From Gemmatimonadota bacterium (lineage in GTDB: Bacteria > Gemmatimonadota > Gemmatimonadetes > Gemmatimonadales > GWC2-71-9): a stretch of 64,000 nt of DNA. The stretch lies in the NCBI GenBank assembly GCA_016874005.1, contig VGVQ01000006.1, positions 1 to 64,000 of the forward strand, written 5' to 3'. Under the pieces are notes generated by a model. It ran no database searches. It saw only the letters and a program-made list of their open reading frames with translations, and was not told the DNA's origin. Positions 1 through 8,136 of this stretch are shown one piece after another. Numbering within the stretch: the stretch's first letter is position 1; every line of letters starts with the position of its first letter. The translations under genes were made by a program, and so were the position numbers.

Positions 1-150
1 GCACCCGAACCGCGGGATCGGACCGACCGGCAGCCCGACCCGGCGGCCGGAGATCCTCAACGCGGTCGGAGACGGCGCCGGCGCCGCGGGCGGCGCGGGC
101 CCGGGGGTCCCGGCGACGGATCGCCGCCCAGCGCGCCGGAGACGCCGTGA
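1..150 (+). CDS. C-terminal tail of an upstream protein (partial)
   Basis: The frame beginning at base 1 is open to a TGA at 148-150 that overlaps the GTG start of metG by 4 bp (GTGA), the coupling style used throughout this window. The 49 visible residues are low complexity, with a run of arginines followed by Gly/Pro/Ser-rich sequence, typical of a disordered basic tail. No domain is visible. In many bacteria a PSP1-domain (RicT/YaaT-like) gene lies directly upstream of metG, and such proteins can carry basic tails in Bacteroidota-like genomes; that identity is only a guess from context. Confidence 0.5.
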   Translation, partial: APEPRDRTDRQPDPAAGDPQRGRRRRRRRGRRGPGGPGDGSPPSAPETP

Positions 151-1664
151 GCAAGTTCTTCCTGACGACCGCGATCGATTACTCGAACGGCGACCCCCAC
201 CTGGGCCACGCCCTCGAGAAAATCGGCGCCGACGTCATCGCCCGCTTTCGGCGGATGGCCGGCGACGAGGTCCACTTCCTGATGGGGATGGACGAGAATT
301 CCCAGAGTGTCCTGCCCATGGCGGAGAAGAACCGGATCACGCCGGCAGCCTGGGTGGAGCAGCTCGCGGCTCGGTTTCAGTGGTTCTGGGAGCGGCTCGG
401 CTGCAGCAACGACGACTGGATCCGGACCACGGAGCCGCGGCATCTCGCGGCGGTCGCCGAGCTGCTCGAGCGCATTCAGGCGCGGAACCCCACCGACGTG
501 TACCTGGCCGACTACGAGGGCCTCTACTGCACCGGGTGCGAGGAGTTCAAGACCGAAAGCCAGATCGCCGACGGCAAGTGCGGGGAACATCCCACCCTGG
601 CCCTGATCCCGACCAAGGAGCGTAATCACTTCTTTCGGCTATCGGCCTACACCGACCGAATCCGGGCCCTGATCGATTCGGGCGAACTCGCCGTCGAGCC
701 GACCATCCGGCGGAACGAGATCGTTCGCCTTCTCGAAGCCGGGCTCCAGGACATCTCGATTTCACGATCCCGGCTGCCCTGGGGGATTCCCTTCCCCGGC
801 AGCCCCGGCCACACCATCTACGTCTGGTTCGACGCGGTGATCAACTACCTCTCGGCGACGGGGTTCCCGGCCGAGGGATACCAGCGCCTTTGGCCCGCCG
901 ACCTCCACGTCATCGGCAAGGGCATCACCCGATTTCATTGCGTGCTGTGGCCGGCGATGTGCCTTTCGGCCGGGATCGCCCCACCACGGATGGTCTGGGC
1001 CCACGGCTACGTCCAGTGGCTCGGCACCAAGATGTCGAAAACGGCCGGGACCGCGGTCAATCTGGACGATGCCATCAACCGCCACGGTGCCGATGCTCTT
1101 CGCTACTTCTTGATGCGGGAGGTCGGGTTCGAAAGCGACGGGGATTTCACCTGGGACCGGTTCGACGCCCGGTACACGGCAGACTTGGCCGACGGATTCG
1201 GCAACCTGGTCGCCCGCAGCATCGCGATGATCGAGAAGTACCGCCAGGGCATCGTCCCGCCTGGACCGGAGACCGAACTCGACCGCCTGGCGACCGGGGA
1301 GATCATCCCGGCCTATCGGCGGGCCCTGGACCGGTTCGACCTGCGAGCCGGAGCGGAATGTCTGGGGACTCTGGTCGCCGGGGCGGACGGCTTCATCGCC
1401 GCCTCGGCCCCGTGGAGCCTTGCCAAGGCTGGTGCCGCGGCCGATCTGGACCGGGCTCTGGCGGCCTTGGGCCGATGCCTCTACCGGCTCGCCGTGCTCG
1501 CGGCGCCCTACCTCCCCGGCAAGGCGGCGGAGGTGTGGGAGGCGCTGGGCGGTCTTGGCTCGATCGATGCCACCGCCTGGAAACAGGTCGACCTGGCGCC
1601 GGTGACGGGCCGCCTGGTACGCCGCCCCGCGATCCTCTTTCCGAAGCCTGCTTCACCGAAGTGA
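147..1664 (+). CDS. metG: Methionyl-tRNA synthetase
   Basis: Class I aminoacyl-tRNA synthetase of 505 residues that charges tRNA-Met and initiator tRNA with methionine in the cytoplasm. The HIGH-type motif is HLGH at residues 18-21 and the KMSKS-type loop is KMSKT at about 295-299. A single zinc knuckle is visible as Cys128, Cys131, Cys145 and probably His148, the arrangement known from the Thermus enzyme. An anticodon-binding alpha-helical domain follows; there is no C-terminal tRNA-binding EMAP-type domain, so this is the short form. The GTG start overlaps the stop of the upstream frame. Confidence 0.95.
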   Translation: MSKFFLTTAIDYSNGDPHLGHALEKIGADVIARFRRMAGDEVHFLMGMDENSQSVLPMAEKNRITPAAWVEQLAARFQWFWERLGCSNDDWIRTTEPRHLAAVAELLERIQARNPTDVYLADYEGLYCTGCEEFKTESQIADGKCGEHPTLALIPTKERNHFFRLSAYTDRIRALIDSGELAVEPTIRRNEIVRLLEAGLQDISISRSRLPWGIPFPGSPGHTIYVWFDAVINYLSATGFPAEGYQRLWPADLHVIGKGITRFHCVLWPAMCLSAGIAPPRMVWAHGYVQWLGTKMSKTAGTAVNLDDAINRHGADALRYFLMREVGFESDGDFTWDRFDARYTADLADGFGNLVARSIAMIEKYRQGIVPPGPETELDRLATGEIIPAYRRALDRFDLRAGAECLGTLVAGADGFIAASAPWSLAKAGAAADLDRALAALGRCLYRLAVLAAPYLPGKAAEVWEALGGLGSIDATAWKQVDLAPVTGRLVRRPAILFPKPASPK

Positions 1665-1715
1665 CCGCTTCCAAGTCTTTGTAAAACAACCAGTTGGCGT
1701 CAAGAAACTCGACGC

Positions 1716-1744
1716 TTGACACCCCTCGGCGCGGACGCCATTAT
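1716..1744 (+). promoter_or_regulatory. Candidate sigma70 promoter for the M23 peptidase gene
   Basis: TTGACA at 1716-1721 is a perfect -35 match, followed after 17 bp by CATTAT at 1739-1744 (4 of 6 to TATAAT). It lies in the 224-bp gap after metG and would leave a leader of about 135 nt before the ATG at 1889. Confidence 0.5.
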
Positions 1745-1888
1745 TTGGCTTGAGTCGGCTGGGCGGCGGTGTTGCAATAGTCGACGGCAGGGGGAGCACC
1801 CGGGGTCTCTCGGGTTCAGGGGCGCCAGGCCCACCAGACACAATCGGCGGCCGGACCCGAGGTCCGGCGTTAGGTGCGAGTTAGGGCA

Positions 1889-2806
1889 ATGTCCAAGAGC
1901 CGGTGGACGGTCATCGTCGTCCCGACGGGGTCGAGCACGTCACGGGTGATCGAGGTGTCTCATGCCTCGGTCAAGCTGGTGGCGAGCCTGGCCATCGCGA
2001 CGGTGGTCATCGCGCTCTTGCTCGGGTACGGCACGGTGGCGAAATCCGTCAACGTGGCCCGCGCCAAGGCTGCGGCCGAAGAGAACGCCCGGCTCGCCCA
2101 GGAGCTCGGCGCGATACAGGGCCGGATGGCTCAGCTCTCCGACTCGATTACCGCCCTGGAAGCCCGGGACGCCAAGCTCCGAGTCCTCGCCAATCTCGAC
2201 CCGATCGATCCGGCGGTGCACGCGGCTGGGATCGGGGGTCCGAGACCCGGCCATCCGGAGGAGCACCGGAGCGTTTTGCTCGACCGAGCGGCCGAAACCA
2301 GGGTCGATCTCGGTGCTTTGATTCGCCGAGCCAACCTCCTGACTCGGTCGTTCCGAGAAGCGGGCGACAGTCTGGCGGCGCACTCAGCGCGGCTTGCGGC
2401 CACGCCGTCGATCATGCCGACCGCGGGCTGGCTGACCAGCGCTTTCGCCGCGATGCGCCAGCACCCGATTCTCCACGAAGCGCGCCCCCATGAGGGCGTC
2501 GACATCACCGCCCCGATGGGCACCCCGATCGAGGCGCCGGCCCACGGCACCGTGAAATCGGCGGGCTGGGAGGCGGGCTACGGCCACAGCGTCGTGATCG
2601 ACCACGGCTATGGCATCGTGACCAGATTCGCCCACGCCTCGCGCCTGTTCGTGGCCGCCGGGACCAAGGTGGTTCGCGGTCAGCGGATCGCCCTGGTCGG
2701 CAACAGCGGCCTGTCGACCTCGCCCCATCTCCACTACGAAGTGCACGTCAACGGCCGTCCGGTCGATCCTCGCAAGTACATCCTGCCGAACGTCGTCACC
2801 GACTGA
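1889..2806 (+). CDS. M23-family (LytM/NlpD-type) peptidase with N-terminal membrane anchor
   Basis: A 305-residue envelope protein. After a short cytoplasmic stretch there is one membrane helix (about residues 25-47), then a charged helical region likely to form a coiled coil (about 50-90), then a C-terminal M23 domain. The zinc ligands are visible: HEGVD gives His201 and Asp205, and PHLHYE gives His280 and His282. A domain with all ligands should be an active endopeptidase on peptidoglycan cross-links; this is family knowledge. I chose ATG 1889 over GTG 1874 because it gives a compact N-terminus. The gene stands alone behind its own promoter. Confidence 0.85.
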   Translation: MSKSRWTVIVVPTGSSTSRVIEVSHASVKLVASLAIATVVIALLLGYGTVAKSVNVARAKAAAEENARLAQELGAIQGRMAQLSDSITALEARDAKLRVLANLDPIDPAVHAAGIGGPRPGHPEEHRSVLLDRAAETRVDLGALIRRANLLTRSFREAGDSLAAHSARLAATPSIMPTAGWLTSAFAAMRQHPILHEARPHEGVDITAPMGTPIEAPAHGTVKSAGWEAGYGHSVVIDHGYGIVTRFAHASRLFVAAGTKVVRGQRIALVGNSGLSTSPHLHYEVHVNGRPVDPRKYILPNVVTD

Positions 2807-2823
2807 ACCGTCGTCCGGCATCG

Positions 2824-2852
2824 TTGGTCCCACCTCCCCAGGCGCTTAGCTT
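2824..2852 (+). promoter_or_regulatory. Candidate promoter, leaderless start of the 2859 gene
   Basis: TTGGTC (2824-2829), 17 bp, TAGCTT (2847-2852). The -10 is identical to the one in front of the tRNA-Ala gene. Transcription would begin at about 2859, which is the first base of the start codon, so the mRNA would be leaderless. Confidence 0.4.
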
Positions 2853-2858
2853 TCGTTG

Positions 2859-3566
2859 ATGCGCGCCATGGGCCTGGGAGTCATCCTGCTGGGACTGATG
2901 GCGTGTCGACCGCGGACGGCCACGGTTCGAGTCACCATCCCGGACTTCGACGGCAAGGAAACCGCGGTTCCGCAGCTGATGGTCACGTTCCTCCCCTACG
3001 ATCGCGACAGCATCGTCGCCGCACTCGAGGCGGCGGCGCCGCCGCGTCCCCACGTCGCGGCGCTCGACAGCCTCTTCGCCGTGTTTCGGCCTCGCTATCA
3101 GGCAGCCGCGGTGGCGGGCGCTCGGGTGGAGGCGGCCGTACTGGCGAGGGCGGAGTTGGTCCGGGGGCAGGCCCCGGCCGGCGATCTCGCCGCGGCCGAT
3201 GCCGCCTTGGCCGCCCTTCGCGCCGAGCAGCGGCTGGCACGCCAGGGGCTCGATAGCGTCCGCTCGGCGCTCGGGCCGACGATCGACCGGCTCCGCCGGG
3301 AGGTCGCCCAGTGGGAGGACAGCGCCTTGGGATCGTATCGGTCCATCGTCCGCTCCCTCGGCGATCGGGTCTTCGCCAATCCCGTGGCGGATACCACCTC
3401 CTCCGACGGCTGGGCCAGCGCCGAGTTGACCGATGGATCGTGGTGGGTGACCGCGCTCACCATCGATCCGACCGATCCCAATCGGGAGTGGTACTGGAAT
3501 CTCAAACTCGACCGCGACACGGTATACTTGAGTCCCCGAACCGGCCGGAACCGGCCGAGGTACTGA
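2859..3566 (+). CDS. Predicted lipoprotein of unknown function
   Basis: A 235-residue protein with a lipoprotein signal: hydrophobic N-terminus ending in a Leu-Met-Ala-Cys lipobox at about residues 12-15. After the lipidated Cys comes a long Ala/Arg/Leu-rich stretch (about residues 60-150) that is likely helical or coiled coil, then a C-terminal part with several Trp residues that looks like a small beta domain. No known family recognised. There is no Shine-Dalgarno before ATG 2859, consistent with the leaderless promoter just upstream; TTG 2856 is an alternative start. The next gene starts 2 bp after its stop, so the two are probably co-transcribed. Confidence 0.7.
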   Translation: MRAMGLGVILLGLMACRPRTATVRVTIPDFDGKETAVPQLMVTFLPYDRDSIVAALEAAAPPRPHVAALDSLFAVFRPRYQAAAVAGARVEAAVLARAELVRGQAPAGDLAAADAALAALRAEQRLARQGLDSVRSALGPTIDRLRREVAQWEDSALGSYRSIVRSLGDRVFANPVADTTSSDGWASAELTDGSWWVTALTIDPTDPNREWYWNLKLDRDTVYLSPRTGRNRPRY

Positions 3567-3567
3567 G

Positions 3568-4176
3568 ATGCGATGCTGGCTCGTCGTGGTGCTGGTGGCG
3601 GCCGCGGGTCTCGCGGAGGCGCAGAACGTTCCCTTGGCCGCTCGGACCAAGGGGTCGCCGACCGCCCCGATCGTGGTATACGAGATGTCGGACTTTCAAT
3701 GTCCCTTCTGCCGGCGCCACGCGATCGAGGTCTTCCCGACTCTCGAGCGGGAGTACATCCGAACCGGCAAGGTTCGGTGGGTGTTCATCAACTATCCGCT
3801 GACCTCGATCCATCCGAACGCGGTTCCGGCCGCGGCGTTGGCGATGTGCGCGGCCCATCACAACAAGTTCTGGCCGGCGCACGACCTGCTGTTCCAGCAC
3901 CAGGAAGTATGGGCCCCTCTCAAGAACCCGGCTCCGTTCTTGTTGTCGCTGGTGGATTCCTTGCGGCTCCCGAAGGCTCCGATGACCGCTTGTCTGCAGA
4001 GGTCGGAAACGGTGGCGCAGATCAAGAGCGACGCCGACGGCGCGGTCAAGAGCGGCGCGCAGAGCACGCCGACGTTCTATGTCGAGGGGGCGCTGGTGGT
4101 GGGGGCCCAACCGCCGCAGCTGGTCAGGATGGTGCTCGATTCGATCTACCGGGCCAAAACAGCCAAGAAACCCTGA
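3568..4176 (+). CDS. DsbA-like thioredoxin-fold protein (secreted)
   Basis: A 202-residue exported thiol-disulfide oxidoreductase. A signal peptide ends at about residue 18 (Ala-Glu-Ala before Gln). The active site CPFC is at residues 45-48, preceded by a typical beta strand, and the cis-proline loop appears as Ser-Thr-Pro near residue 165. The size and the CPFC motif fit the DsbA/BdbD-type family that oxidises or isomerises cysteines in secreted proteins. No DsbB-like partner is present in the window. The gene lies 2 bp after the lipoprotein gene, suggesting one transcript, and its stop is 5 bp from the convergent GGDEF-EAL gene. Confidence 0.85.
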   Translation: MRCWLVVVLVAAAGLAEAQNVPLAARTKGSPTAPIVVYEMSDFQCPFCRRHAIEVFPTLEREYIRTGKVRWVFINYPLTSIHPNAVPAAALAMCAAHHNKFWPAHDLLFQHQEVWAPLKNPAPFLLSLVDSLRLPKAPMTACLQRSETVAQIKSDADGAVKSGAQSTPTFYVEGALVVGAQPPQLVRMVLDSIYRAKTAKKP

Positions 4177-4181
4177 CCAGG

Positions 4182-5963
4182 TCAGACGAACCCGGGGACC
4201 TCGCTGTGGAGCTTGGCGCGGAGTTCCTCCCGCGGCATGGCGTAGCCGAACCAGTGGCCCTGGAGTTGCGCCACACCCAATCGGCGCAGGGTGACGGCCT
4301 GATCCCGCGATTCGACCCCTTCCGCGGTCACCAGCATTCCTAACGCGATCGCCAGACGGACCACCGCGTCAACGATGGCCAAATCGCCATCCTGCCACAT
4401 CCGGGCGATGAAGCTGCGATCGATCTTGAGGTCGGAGACCGGGAAGTCGCGCAGATAGGTCAGCGAGGAGTACCCGGTCCCGAAGTCGTCGATGGCGATC
4501 TGTATCCCGGTGGCCCGAAGGGCGGCCAAGTCGGTGCGGGTCTTGGCGGTCGCCTGGATCAGGGTGGTTTCGGTGATCTCGAGGCAGAGCACCTCGGGGG
4601 GACAGCCGGATTTCGCCAGCACCGCCTTCACCAGCTCGGCGAAATCGTCCTGGTCGACGAACCGACCGGATACGTTGCAGGAGAACCGCAGTTCCCGGCC
4701 AGGCCGTTCGTGGGCCAGCTCGGCGGCAACCTGGCAGACGGTTTCGAGCACCAGCCGATCGATGTCGGAGATGAGCCCGGTCTCCTCGGCGACGGACACG
4801 AAGGCCGCCGGCATCAACAGCTCGCCGTCGTCGGCCCGGCAGCGGACCAAGGCCTCGGCGCCGACCATGCGGCCGGTCGCGGAATCGACGAACGGTTGAT
4901 AGAGGACCACGAGTCCATCGTTGTGAAGCGCGTGCACCAGCATCTGCTCGGTGGCGATTCGTTGCAGGGCCCGCTGGTGCATGGCTTCGTCGAAGACCTC
5001 GGTGCGATTGCGGCCCCGTTCCTTGGCGCCGTACATCGCGGTGTCGGCCTCGCGGAGCAGATCGTCCGCGGTGTGCCGCGCGGGATCCGCCAACGCCACC
5101 CCCACGCTGGCCGTGGTCCGGATCAAGTGGCTGCCGACATCCATCGGCGCGCTCAGCACTTGCCGAATCCGATCCCCGACCCGGCGGGCGTCGCCGGGAT
5201 CGTCCAGATCCTCGAGAATGACCACGAACTCGTCGCCCCCGAGTCGTCCCAAGGTGTCCTCGGGACGGAGGATGCTCTGGAGCCGCCGGGCCACCAGCAC
5301 CAAGAGGTCATCCCCGACCGTGTGGCCGAAGCTGTCGTTGATTCGCTTGAACCGATCGAGGTCGAAGAACACCAGACCGATCGGACGATTGCGGCGCTTG
5401 GCCAACGAGAGGGCGTGTTGCAATCGATCGCGCAGGAGCGATCGGTTGGGCAGGCCGGTGAGCGGGTCATGAAGCGCTTGCCGGCGAAGCGCTTCTTCGC
5501 CCTGACGCTGGTCGGTGACGTCGAGCAACGCGATGACCGCGCCTAACACCGTCCCCGCGCCATCGGTCAGCCGATGTCCCCACGCCCGCCGGTGGAACAT
5601 CACGCCCTCGGGTGAGCGCACCGCGTATTCGAAGCCCTCCACCGGCTCGCCCCGCAAGGCGCGGAGCATCGGCGCATCGACCCGCTCCATCGGGGTGACT
5701 CCATCGGGCTCGAAATATTGGAACTGCTCGATCCAGGTGGCGATAGCTGCGCCGCGTTCCGGCGTTGGATGCGCCGCCGCGAAGGCCCGGTTGATCAGGA
5801 CCACGAATCCCTTGGCGTCGCAGGCGATGATCGGGACGTCGATCCGGTCGATGATCGATCGGAGCAACTCGGTACTGAGTCCCTCCTCGATGAACGCATG
5901 GGCGATGCGATCACGGATCGCGGCCGGATTCGGCAGCGTGTGAGGGAACGAAGCGTTGGGCAT
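4182..5963 (-). CDS. PAS-GGDEF-EAL bifunctional cyclic-di-GMP enzyme
   Basis: A 593-residue cytoplasmic signalling protein. An N-terminal PAS-like sensor (about residues 30-155) is followed by a diguanylate cyclase domain with intact GGDEF at 242-246 and by an EAL phosphodiesterase domain. RPED at 233-236 sits five residues before GGDEF, the exact position of the allosteric inhibitory I-site. The EAL motif (370-372), Asn429, Glu461, the Asp pair 491-492, Lys512 and Glu547 are all present, so both activities look possible. No transmembrane segment is visible, so the input is probably intracellular or partner-borne. It is a single gene, convergent with the DsbA-like gene. Confidence 0.93.
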   Translation of the reverse strand: MPNASFPHTLPNPAAIRDRIAHAFIEEGLSTELLRSIIDRIDVPIIACDAKGFVVLINRAFAAAHPTPERGAAIATWIEQFQYFEPDGVTPMERVDAPMLRALRGEPVEGFEYAVRSPEGVMFHRRAWGHRLTDGAGTVLGAVIALLDVTDQRQGEEALRRQALHDPLTGLPNRSLLRDRLQHALSLAKRRNRPIGLVFFDLDRFKRINDSFGHTVGDDLLVLVARRLQSILRPEDTLGRLGGDEFVVILEDLDDPGDARRVGDRIRQVLSAPMDVGSHLIRTTASVGVALADPARHTADDLLREADTAMYGAKERGRNRTEVFDEAMHQRALQRIATEQMLVHALHNDGLVVLYQPFVDSATGRMVGAEALVRCRADDGELLMPAAFVSVAEETGLISDIDRLVLETVCQVAAELAHERPGRELRFSCNVSGRFVDQDDFAELVKAVLAKSGCPPEVLCLEITETTLIQATAKTRTDLAALRATGIQIAIDDFGTGYSSLTYLRDFPVSDLKIDRSFIARMWQDGDLAIVDAVVRLAIALGMLVTAEGVESRDQAVTLRRLGVAQLQGHWFGYAMPREELRAKLHSEVPGFV

Positions 5964-6145
5964 TCACGCCCTGAAGTGCAGATCGTATGCCAGGTCAGCA
6001 GTCCGAGCAGGCTGAGGTTCCTCAACCCAAGGCATTGACTGGCAACATCTTACGGATCGGCTTGAAGGGGGCGAGACGGAGATTCTTGCTTTCGGCGTTT
6101 ATTCGGTATATCGTAGTTCCCCGCTTTCCCCGAGGTCCTCGCACC

Positions 6146-6880
6146 GTGCCCGCCGCCGCGCTTCGTCATCCCGTCGGAGCCCCGCCAGTACCCCGGGTCT
6201 CGCCGAGCCAGTTGCACGCGTTGCTCGCGGAGCGGTTTCCGTCCGCCGTGCCGTCGACCGAGCGGGCGGCGGTCCTCGGTACCGGACTCGGGCAAATCGA
6301 TTCGATTCTTCCTCATGGAGGGCTTCCGCGGGGTCGGGTGACGGCGTGGCAATCGATCCAGGGCGGGGCCACCGCCATCTTGAGCGCGGTCACCGCCAGG
6401 CTGCTCGGTCGGGGCGAGCGGGTGGCCTGGGTCGATGGGGCTCGCCAGATCGGTCCGTACTGGCTCGTCGGTCCGCTGGTCATCCGGCCCACCGACCCCG
6501 CGTTGGCGGCCAAAGCGGCGGAGATTCTCCTCCGTTGTGGCGGCTTCGGACTCGTCGTCCTGACTGGGGCCGCGCTGGACAGCGGCGCCATGTTACGGTT
6601 TTCCCGCATGGTTCATGAGGGCGGCGGGGCGTTCGTCGCGGTCACGCCTCAGACCCATACCGCCATCCTGCGACTCGAGTCGCGCTATCTCGCCGACCGG
6701 TTCCGAACCGCGCCCTCGCCGTTTGGCGACCCCGCGCTGATCGAACGGGTGGCGCTCCGGCTCGAGGCCCGCGGGCCCGGGTGGAACGCCCACACTGTCC
6801 TCCATCTCCCCGCCCGCCCCCATGACCTTCGCCTGTCTCTCGAGCCCGGCGTGGCCGACCGACGCGGCGATCTCGACTGA
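6146..6880 (+). CDS. imuA: ImuA-like RecA-fold protein of the mutagenesis cassette
   Basis: A 244-residue RecA/SulA-fold protein. It is identified mainly by position directly before imuB and dnaE2 and by the LP.GGLPRGR segment near residues 55-65 that in ImuA precedes the nucleotide-binding loop. Here that loop reads Gln-Gly-Gly-Ala-Thr with no Lys-Ser/Thr, so the classical Walker A lysine is absent and ATP binding is doubtful. GTG 6146 is chosen because GAGGT lies 9 bases upstream. The family supports translesion synthesis by bridging RecA and the polymerase proteins. The AT-rich tract 6100-6118 probably holds the promoter; I see no clear LexA palindrome. Confidence 0.8.
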   Translation: MPAAALRHPVGAPPVPRVSPSQLHALLAERFPSAVPSTERAAVLGTGLGQIDSILPHGGLPRGRVTAWQSIQGGATAILSAVTARLLGRGERVAWVDGARQIGPYWLVGPLVIRPTDPALAAKAAEILLRCGGFGLVVLTGAALDSGAMLRFSRMVHEGGGAFVAVTPQTHTAILRLESRYLADRFRTAPSPFGDPALIERVALRLEARGPGWNAHTVLHLPARPHDLRLSLEPGVADRRGDLD

Positions 6881-8135
6881 GATCGTCGCCCGGGCGCTCG
6901 CGATCGCTCCTCGGGTCCGTGCCGAGCCCGCGCTCGGCGTGCTGTGGGCCGATGCCCGGGGCCTCGATGGTCTGGCCATTGCCCATGCGCTCCTCGATCT
7001 CGCCGACGCCACCCCGCTCCCGGGCGCCACCGCCGGCATCGCGGCCACGCCGATCGCTGCCGACGTCGCCGCGCGAACCGGCACCGAACGGGTCACCGCC
7101 GTCGCCTCTGGCACCGACCGCGCGTTTCTCGCTCATCATGACATCGGGGTGCTTCGCCCGTTGCCTCCCGCGGCGCTGTACCCGTTGCTCGCGAGCGTCG
7201 GAATCGAGCGCTGTGGCGATCTCGCCACCTTGGACCGAGAGGCCGTCGAGATCCGGTTCGGCCCTCACGGCACCGCCCTCTGGCGTCTGGCTCGCGCCGA
7301 CGACCCCCGGATTCTGTTTCCCCCCCGTCCCCGTGAACTCCCCAGCGCCGAGGTCGAGTGGGTCGACTACGAGCTCGATCGTCAAGAGCAGCTGGTGTTC
7401 ATCGTCAACTCGCTGTTGGGCAGCGTCACCGATCGGCTCGGGCGACAACGGCAGGGAGCCCACGCCATGACGTTGGAGTTCCAGCTGGCCAACCGGACCT
7501 CCGCCACCGAGCCGATCCGCGCCGCGCATCCTACCGCCGACCGGGCCACCTGGCTTCGGATCGTCCGGGCCCGCCTCGAGCAAGTGACATTCGCCGCGCC
7601 GGTCACCAGGATCCGCCTCGTGGTGGATCGGCTGGCACCGATCGACGACCGGCAAGGCGATCTCTTCGACAAGGGATTCGCCACCGCGCGGGCGACCGAG
7701 GCGGCACTGGCCCACTTGCTCGATCTCGCCCCGAATGCCATCGCGGTCCCCCGAGCGACCCGACATCCGCTTCCCGACCATCGGCTCGACTGGGCCGCCG
7801 ATCCGAGCGGCGAAAGCCTGGCCAGGGAATCATCGGTCGGCGCCATCCCGGTTGACCTCGATCCCGTCCTCACGGTCCAAACGCTGCCCGCCGCGGCGCC
7901 GATCGACGTCTGGAGCGTTGCCCGCCGAGACGCGGTCGTCCCGGATCGCTACTTCGACGGCATCCGCAACTATCACCTCACCAGGAGCTTGGGCCCGGAT
8001 CGAATTTCCGGTGGATTCGGCGGGGTCCGCTTCGACCGGGAATACTTCCAGTGCGTTCGCGACGACGGGGTGATGGTACTGCTCTACCACGATCGCGAAT
8101 CCGCGCGGTGGTGGCTCGCGGGATGGTGGGATTGA
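6822..8135 (+). CDS. imuB: ImuB, Y-family polymerase-like protein
   Basis: A 437-residue member of the DinB/UmuC superfamily, typical of ImuB in length and in its position between imuA and dnaE2. The N-terminus begins like family members (CLSSPAWPTDAA), but the acidic catalytic triad of Y-family polymerases is not visible; ImuB proteins are known to be catalytically dead scaffolds that bring DnaE2 to the sliding clamp. The C-terminal 60 residues form the Trp-rich module often found at ImuB ends. The start overlaps the imuA 3' end by 59 bp in another frame, supporting translational coupling. dnaE2 begins 1 bp after the stop. Confidence 0.88.
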   Translation: MTFACLSSPAWPTDAAISTEIVARALAIAPRVRAEPALGVLWADARGLDGLAIAHALLDLADATPLPGATAGIAATPIAADVAARTGTERVTAVASGTDRAFLAHHDIGVLRPLPPAALYPLLASVGIERCGDLATLDREAVEIRFGPHGTALWRLARADDPRILFPPRPRELPSAEVEWVDYELDRQEQLVFIVNSLLGSVTDRLGRQRQGAHAMTLEFQLANRTSATEPIRAAHPTADRATWLRIVRARLEQVTFAAPVTRIRLVVDRLAPIDDRQGDLFDKGFATARATEAALAHLLDLAPNAIAVPRATRHPLPDHRLDWAADPSGESLARESSVGAIPVDLDPVLTVQTLPAAAPIDVWSVARRDAVVPDRYFDGIRNYHLTRSLGPDRISGGFGGVRFDREYFQCVRDDGVMVLLYHDRESARWWLAGWWD

Positions 8136-8136
8136 G